Positions 5,242 to 7,808 of a stretch of DNA of 7,808 nucleotides are shown in pieces. A program made the translations under genes and the position numbers. This DNA is from Candidatus Staskawiczbacteria bacterium RIFCSPHIGHO2_02_FULL_34_10 (GTDB lineage: Bacteria > Patescibacteriota > Minisyncoccia > Minisyncoccales > Staskawiczbacteraceae): contig MHOR01000015.1 in assembly GCA_001821915.1 (NCBI GenBank), positions 1 to 7,808 of the forward strand, in the 5' to 3' direction. Each line of letters starts with the position of its first letter. Within the stretch, counting starts at the first letter, position 1. The notes under the pieces are model-generated. The model ran no database searches. It had not been told where the DNA came from and saw only the letters and a program-made list of their open reading frames with translations.

Positions 5242-5304
5242 CCGTAATCTAACCAATAGCTTGGACGCCTGTCGAGTGTGTCCAAGCTATTGGTTAGATT
5301 ACGG
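5242..5304. repeat. Perfect 25-bp inverted repeat with 13-base loop
   Basis: The arms 5242-5266 and 5280-5304 are exact reverse complements over all 25 bases. They centre on a CCAATAGCTTGG-type core and surround a 13-base loop. The structure begins 6 bases after the stop of the Trp-rich membrane protein. A G-U pair extends the stem inward. No T-tract follows closely on either strand, so it is not a classic intrinsic terminator, though so stable a hairpin could stop transcription or protect the 3' end of the trhO mRNA. Its base composition is more balanced than the flanks. It may be a recent miniature-element insertion. Confidence 0.85.
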
Positions 5305-5309
5305 TCCTA

Positions 5310-5630
5310 TTAGTTTTTACCATATTTCTCTTTTTCTTCCCCTGACAACCCCCATTTCCACTTTGGTTTTTCCCCTTTCTTATAACAAATTAAAATTACT
5401 ACGACTACCGCTAAAAATGTTTTTAGAAAAAACCATATTAAGTCTGTGCTAGTCGGCTCTGAGTTTGAATCTAATACCATAGAGATTAATACAATATATA
5501 TTATAAAAAAACCAATCACCAGCCATCCTTGCCAAGTTACTGGCACCCATCCCCAACCATAAATTTTCCTTTTAAACCAATATTTATTGGGGTTATCTTT
5601 TAAATATTTAGTTAATTCTTTTATTGTCAT
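5310..5630 (-). CDS. Trp-rich two-helix membrane protein, function unknown
   Basis: A 106-residue protein I cannot name. A cytoplasmic-looking N-terminus (MTIKELTKYLKDNPNKYWFK) leads to a tryptophan-rich patch, YGWGWVPVTWQGW (24-36). Hydrophobic helix 1 is at about 36-53, followed by a short polar loop (DSNSEPTSTD) and helix 2 at about 64-82. The charged C-terminal tail contains KPKWKWGLSGEEKEKYG. The W-x-P-V-T-W-Q-G-W patch at the membrane edge recalls small uncharacterised proteins I associate with Patescibacteria. The start codon overlaps the trhO stop in an ATGA arrangement (5627-5630), so translation is almost certainly coupled to trhO. The 25-bp inverted repeat follows its stop. Reality of the gene is well supported; function unknown. 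Confidence 0.82.
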   Translation of the reverse strand: MTIKELTKYLKDNPNKYWFKRKIYGWGWVPVTWQGWLVIGFFIIYIVLISMVLDSNSEPTSTDLIWFFLKTFLAVVVVILICYKKGEKPKWKWGLSGEEKEKYGKN

Positions 5631-6478
5631 ACAGGTACTGCTGGTCTTAATTTTTTATGTTTTATAATACAAGCCTCACAGCAAATTATTTTCTTTGATG
5701 GTCTTACTGAATCATCGTTATAGAATTCTTCACATTTTGTCGCACAATAAGCGCACTTTCCAACTACTTCTCTTTGTTTACTATCTTGAACCGCAGTCAC
5801 CATTCTATTATCAAATACAAATAAACTTCCTTTAAAATGCTTTCCTGGAAACTTTTTCATATAAGTATGAATTCCGTCTTTTAATTGATACAAGTTGGTA
5901 AAACCTTCTTTTTTTAACAATACAGTGGCTTTTTCACACCTAATGCCTCCGGTACACACCGCCACCACTTTTTGATTCTTTAAATACGTTAATTCTTTAA
6001 TTTTTTGTGGCAAATCTCTAAAATATCTTAATTTTGGATTTACTGTTTTTTCAAAATATCCAGCTTCAATTTCATAATTATTCCTTAAATCAAGTACTAC
6101 AAAATCCTCATTTTTCTTGTACAAACTATCAAACTGCTTTGCGGTAATTGCCGGCGCCGTGTCTTTTTTAATATTTAATTTACCTACTCCCAAGGTAACC
6201 ACTTCAGACCTTACTTTTATCATTAACTTGGTAAAACCTTTTCCATTTCCTATACTATCTTTAAATACCACATTTTTAAATAATGCCGTTTTCTTTTGTT
6301 GTTTAATGTACGCCTTAATATCTTTCGTCAGCCCTTCAAAAGTGGCATTAATCCCCTCTTTAGCCACCAACATTCTGCCTTTCAAATCAAAACTCTCGGC
6401 AATCTTTTTTTGTTGGTAGCGAAATGCCTCCGGATTTTTGATAGGAGTAAATTTATAAAAAAGTATTATGGTGTACAT
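5627..6478 (-). CDS. trhO: tRNA uridine(34) hydroxylase, rhodanese family
   Basis: TrhO (YceA) adds a hydroxyl group to wobble uridine 34 of certain tRNAs, the first step towards cmo5U/mo5U. The 283-residue protein shows the three expected parts. These are an N-terminal domain with the conserved LVAKEGINATFEG (37-49), a rhodanese domain (about 110-215) with loop CTGGIRCEKA whose C175 is the likely active cysteine, and a C-terminal zinc segment (C242, C245, C249, C267, C270; CAYCATKCEEFYN). It is shorter than E. coli TrhO (about 350 residues), mainly at the C-terminus. Start ATG 6476-6478 fits the family start (MYTIILFYKF), but no ribosome-binding site is visible. The gene overlaps the next one by four bases (ATGA). 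Confidence 0.95.
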   Translation of the reverse strand: MYTIILFYKFTPIKNPEAFRYQQKKIAESFDLKGRMLVAKEGINATFEGLTKDIKAYIKQQKKTALFKNVVFKDSIGNGKGFTKLMIKVRSEVVTLGVGKLNIKKDTAPAITAKQFDSLYKKNEDFVVLDLRNNYEIEAGYFEKTVNPKLRYFRDLPQKIKELTYLKNQKVVAVCTGGIRCEKATVLLKKEGFTNLYQLKDGIHTYMKKFPGKHFKGSLFVFDNRMVTAVQDSKQREVVGKCAYCATKCEEFYNDDSVRPSKKIICCEACIIKHKKLRPAVPV

Positions 6479-6550
6479 AGAACTATTGCTTAATAATTAT
6501 TCTACTGCAAATTGAATCTTTTAGCTGCAAAATTACAAAACCTCCTCGGC

Positions 6551-6625
6551 TTATCACTTTGCTGATAAACCTCGTCTCTTTTCTAATTTTTCGCTACAAA
6601 ATATTCGCTTTTCGTCACGAATATT
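6551..6625. repeat. Pair of palindromes between trhO and the NUDIX locus
   Basis: The 206-base gap 6479-6684 contains two clean palindromes: TTATCA/TGATAA (6551-6556 and 6563-6568, 6-base loop) and AATATTCG/CGAATATT (6600-6607 and 6618-6625, 10-base loop). Neither is followed by a good T-tract. They may be part of a repeated intergenic element. They also overlap the possible 33-codon frame at 6554-6655. Confidence 0.4.
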
Positions 6626-6655
6626 ATTAATCAACAGCCCTTTCTCTTTTTTCAT
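6554..6655 (-). CDS. Possible 33-residue basic small protein
   Basis: A short frame starts at ATG 6653-6655, with AAGG 6 bases upstream, and ends at TGA immediately followed by TAA. The product (MKKEKGLLINNIRDEK..., 33 residues) is highly charged, with a run of Lys/Arg/Glu and one cysteine. The double stop and placed ribosome-binding site argue for a gene. The overlap with two palindromes and the short length argue for chance. I do not recognise it. Confidence 0.22.
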   Translation of the reverse strand: MKKEKGLLINNIRDEKRIFCSEKLEKRRGLSAK

Positions 6656-6684
6656 TTTAAACCTTATCTGCGTTTTAATTATTT

Positions 6685-7157
6685 TTAAATTCCGTAATTA
6701 ACTTTAATAAAATCCAATCCAATTTCTGAAAAAAATTCTCCTCGTTGTATGCATTCAACAGCAATTCTTACATGTGGAGTAGTATTTTCTGGTAATTGAC
6801 TTGGTTCAATCCAATGAAGATCATCGCATTTTTCTGGTTCAGCGTTAATAATTTCTCCCTTCCACTGTGTAGCTTCAAAAAATAAATCTACTCTGTCTCC
6901 CGTAGCATCGGATTTAGGACGGAAAGAAAAGTGAACAAACTTTAAGTTATCTTGATTAAGGTCTATGCCAATTTCTTCTTTAGCTTCTCTAACCATTGCT
7001 TCTCTAGGAAGTTCGCCTGCATCAACATGACCTCTGCTGGAACCTGATATTTCCCATCATGGTAACCAGTATTACATCTTTTACCAACTAAAATCTTCCC
7101 ATCTTTTTTGAGCAATAAATATACTGCCGTTACTGCGTTATTACGTAGTTTTTTCAT
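6685..7157 (-). pseudogene. NUDIX hydrolase interrupted by a frameshift
   Basis: NUDIX hydrolases cleave nucleoside diphosphates linked to another group, such as oxidised dNTPs or NDP-sugars. The N-terminal part reads from ATG 7157 (MKKLRNNAVTAVYLLLKKDG..., then TGYHDGKYQVPA) and is in the right frame until about 7035. The rest continues in another frame from about 7032: GHVDAGELPREAMVREAKEE and on, ending at 6685. Joined, they give a full NUDIX box G-x5-E-x7-RE-x2-EE-x-G with every key residue present, so the damage is a single event. There are either two extra bases (GA at 7033-7034) or one lost base. The joined length of about 155 residues is normal. Either the gene is recently inactivated or this is a sequencing or assembly error. 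No slippery sequence suggests programmed frameshifting. Substrate cannot be told. Confidence 0.9.
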
Positions 7158-7183
7158 TTTTTGGTTATTTTATCACAAATACA

Positions 7184-7215
7184 GCAAAAAATCACCTTTT
7201 TCGGTGATTTTTTGC
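7184..7215 (-). terminator. Perfect 13-bp hairpin terminator
   Basis: GCAAAAAATCACC (7184-7196) pairs with GGTGATTTTTTGC (7203-7215) over a 6-base loop. The stem contains a T6 run on each strand, so it can work in both directions. It closes the small unit at 7232-7333 and lies just upstream of the NUDIX start. Confidence 0.85.
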
Positions 7216-7231
7216 GAAAATATATTAATTC

Positions 7232-7306
7232 TTAAATATTCAAATAACGAATAGTGCGAGGTGAGCTGGATTTCGGTGCCGTGCGTTTAAGAAAACGCCC
7301 GTTCAT
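7232..7306 (-). CDS. Possible 24-residue basic peptide (or structured small RNA)
   Basis: A short frame from ATG 7304-7306 to TAA 7232-7234 encodes MNGRFLKRTAPKSSSPRTIR... (24 residues). It has four Arg, two Lys and no acidic residue. AAGGA lies about 10 bases upstream. The frame sits in a complete transcription unit: a promoter candidate with a 17-base spacer before it and a perfect hairpin terminator after it. The same transcript could instead be a non-coding RNA of roughly 140 bases. GCGTTT/AAACGC with a TCTT loop and the self-complementary GTTCATGAAC form local hairpins. I know no RNA family with this sequence. The unit is well supported as a transcript, less so as a protein. Confidence 0.35.
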   Translation of the reverse strand: MNGRFLKRTAPKSSSPRTIRYLNI

Positions 7307-7327
7307 GAACCTACTTTCCTTGTCATT

Positions 7328-7356
7328 ATTTTAGAGCAATAAAAAAGGACTTGGAA
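7328..7356 (-). promoter_or_regulatory. Candidate promoter of the small 24-codon unit
   Basis: TTCCAA (7351-7356) and TAAAAT (7328-7333) on the minus strand are 17 bases apart. The -35 box falls in the descending arm of the preceding terminator, the same arrangement as at 2809-2837. Confidence 0.38.
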
Positions 7357-7390
7357 GACCAAGGATTAAAATCCAAGAATTTCCAAGTCC
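7341..7390 (-). terminator. Two-tier intrinsic terminator of the GC-rich gene
   Basis: GGACTTGGAA (7347-7356) pairs perfectly with TTCCAAGTCC (7381-7390). An inner GGATT/AATCC hairpin lies in the loop. On the minus strand the stem is followed directly by TTTTTT. It starts about 24 bases after the stop of the edge gene. Confidence 0.88.
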
Positions 7391-7413
7391 AGAGAACACA
7401 AGGTACGAGAGCC

Positions 7414-7808
7414 TCACTCCCGGAGGGACGGCACCGCCCAGTAACGGTTAGGAAAGCCAGCGTGAAAGGCGAGGAGCCTCACCTGGCGATTGCCGGCGAG
7501 CCAGTCCAGATCAAGCACGTGCATCCACTCACCGAAGACGGGAACGTTCAGCTCATAGCCGCCGATCGAGACGTAGGGCACCGTCTCACCGTCCATGGCC
7601 TGCACCCACTTAGGGAAATGGGCCGCCGCCGCCAAGATGCCAGCGTGCGGCGAAGTCTGGGGACTGCGGACATCCTTGGGCTTCTTATTCCGGTTGGCCG
7701 CGAGATCAATGACCTCCCAGCGCAAGCACTTGCCGGGGTGCTCGATCCCTTCGAGCAATTTGAGATGATCCGAGTCAGACTTGACTCCAGACCATCGGTG
7801 CTCGCCCG
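7414..7808 (-). CDS. Unrecognised GC-rich gene, 3' part only
   Basis: An open frame enters from the window edge without a start codon and runs 130 codons to TGA. I find no named family. The fragment is soluble-looking and rich in Trp, His and Pro. Landmarks are HPGKCLRWEVIDL, SPHAGILAAAAHFPKWVQAM, DGETVPYVSIGGYELNVP, EWMHVLDLDWL and the ending RYWAVPSLRE. No membrane helix or nucleotide-binding motif is seen. Base use differs sharply from the rest of the window: a counted 60-base line (7441-7500) has 37 G or C, about 62%. The even coding texture and its own terminator indicate a functioning gene. The composition suggests acquisition from elsewhere, strong codon selection, or an assembly join. 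Proteins with a similar WAVPS ending seem familiar to me from Patescibacteria, but I cannot name them. Confidence 0.8.
   Translation of the reverse strand, partial: GEHRWSGVKSDSDHLKLLEGIEHPGKCLRWEVIDLAANRNKKPKDVRSPQTSPHAGILAAAAHFPKWVQAMDGETVPYVSIGGYELNVPVFGEWMHVLDLDWLAGNRQVRLLAFHAGFPNRYWAVPSLRE

Noticed and set aside
5261..5452. 63-codon plus-strand frame starting in the inverted repeat
   Set aside because: It lies opposite the Trp-rich membrane protein, which is coupled to trhO and far better supported.
6117..6493. Two plus-strand frames opposite trhO
   Set aside because: They are antisense to the conserved TrhO N-terminal and rhodanese regions.
1..7808. CRISPR array or tandem repeat array
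   Set aside because: No set of three or more evenly spaced direct repeats is visible.

Overview
The window looks like a piece of a small, AT-rich Patescibacteria (CPR-type) genome. The reasons are low G+C over most of its length (23% in one counted 60-base line at 3661-3720), short mostly single-gene transcription units, a stand-alone ATP-cone protein, several membrane-anchored or Cys-rich small proteins, a tRNA without an encoded CCA end, and uncharacterised small proteins of a kind I associate with that group. TGA is used as a normal stop codon (orotate phosphoribosyltransferase, tRNA hydroxylase), so the recoded Gracilibacteria/Absconditabacteria code is not in use. The lineage is inferred; no marker gene is present. 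Every gene I can support lies on the minus strand, so transcription runs from high to low coordinates.

Layout from low to high coordinates. 1-203: no gene, but nested palindromes and the terminator of pyrE. 204-1551: a two-gene pyrimidine operon. The upstream gene is an OMP-decarboxylase-like protein that appears to have lost its catalytic lysine and phosphate-binding parts. It overlaps a normal, E. coli-length pyrE by 17 bases. 1608-1643: terminator. 1642-1899: DUF167/YggU protein, whose 5' end lies inside a 127-base element with inverted-repeat ends (1862-1988). 2004-2741: metallo-beta-lactamase-fold hydrolase with an 11-cysteine tail. 2819-2856: strong terminator, which also seems to carry the -35 box of the next gene's promoter. 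2867-3142: stand-alone ATP-cone. 3213-3770: membrane-anchored thermonuclease. 3862-4203: membrane-anchored Cys-rich protein. 4325-4396: tRNA-Ile(GAU), overlapped by the end of an HTH/LAGLIDADG-like gene (4387-5073). 5242-5304: a perfect 25-bp inverted repeat. 5310-6478: trhO (tRNA U34 hydroxylase) translationally coupled to a Trp-rich two-helix membrane protein. 6479-6684: palindromes and a possible 33-codon gene. 6685-7157: a NUDIX hydrolase broken by one frameshift. 7184-7333: a complete small unit (promoter, 24-codon frame, hairpin terminator). 7341-7808: an abrupt change to about 60% G+C, with the 3' part of an unrecognised gene running off the window edge and its own terminator.

Functionally the window is mixed: pyrimidine salvage or synthesis (PyrE plus a probable pseudoenzyme partner), tRNA function (tRNA-Ile, TrhO), nucleotide sensing or sanitation (ATP-cone, broken NUDIX), and surface proteins (anchored nuclease and Cys-rich protein) that fit a lifestyle of taking up and breaking down external nucleic acid. 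The best candidates for something undescribed are the degenerate OMPDC coupled to PyrE, the inverted-repeat elements at 1862-1988 and 5242-5304, the 24-codon unit, and the GC-rich partial gene at the right edge.
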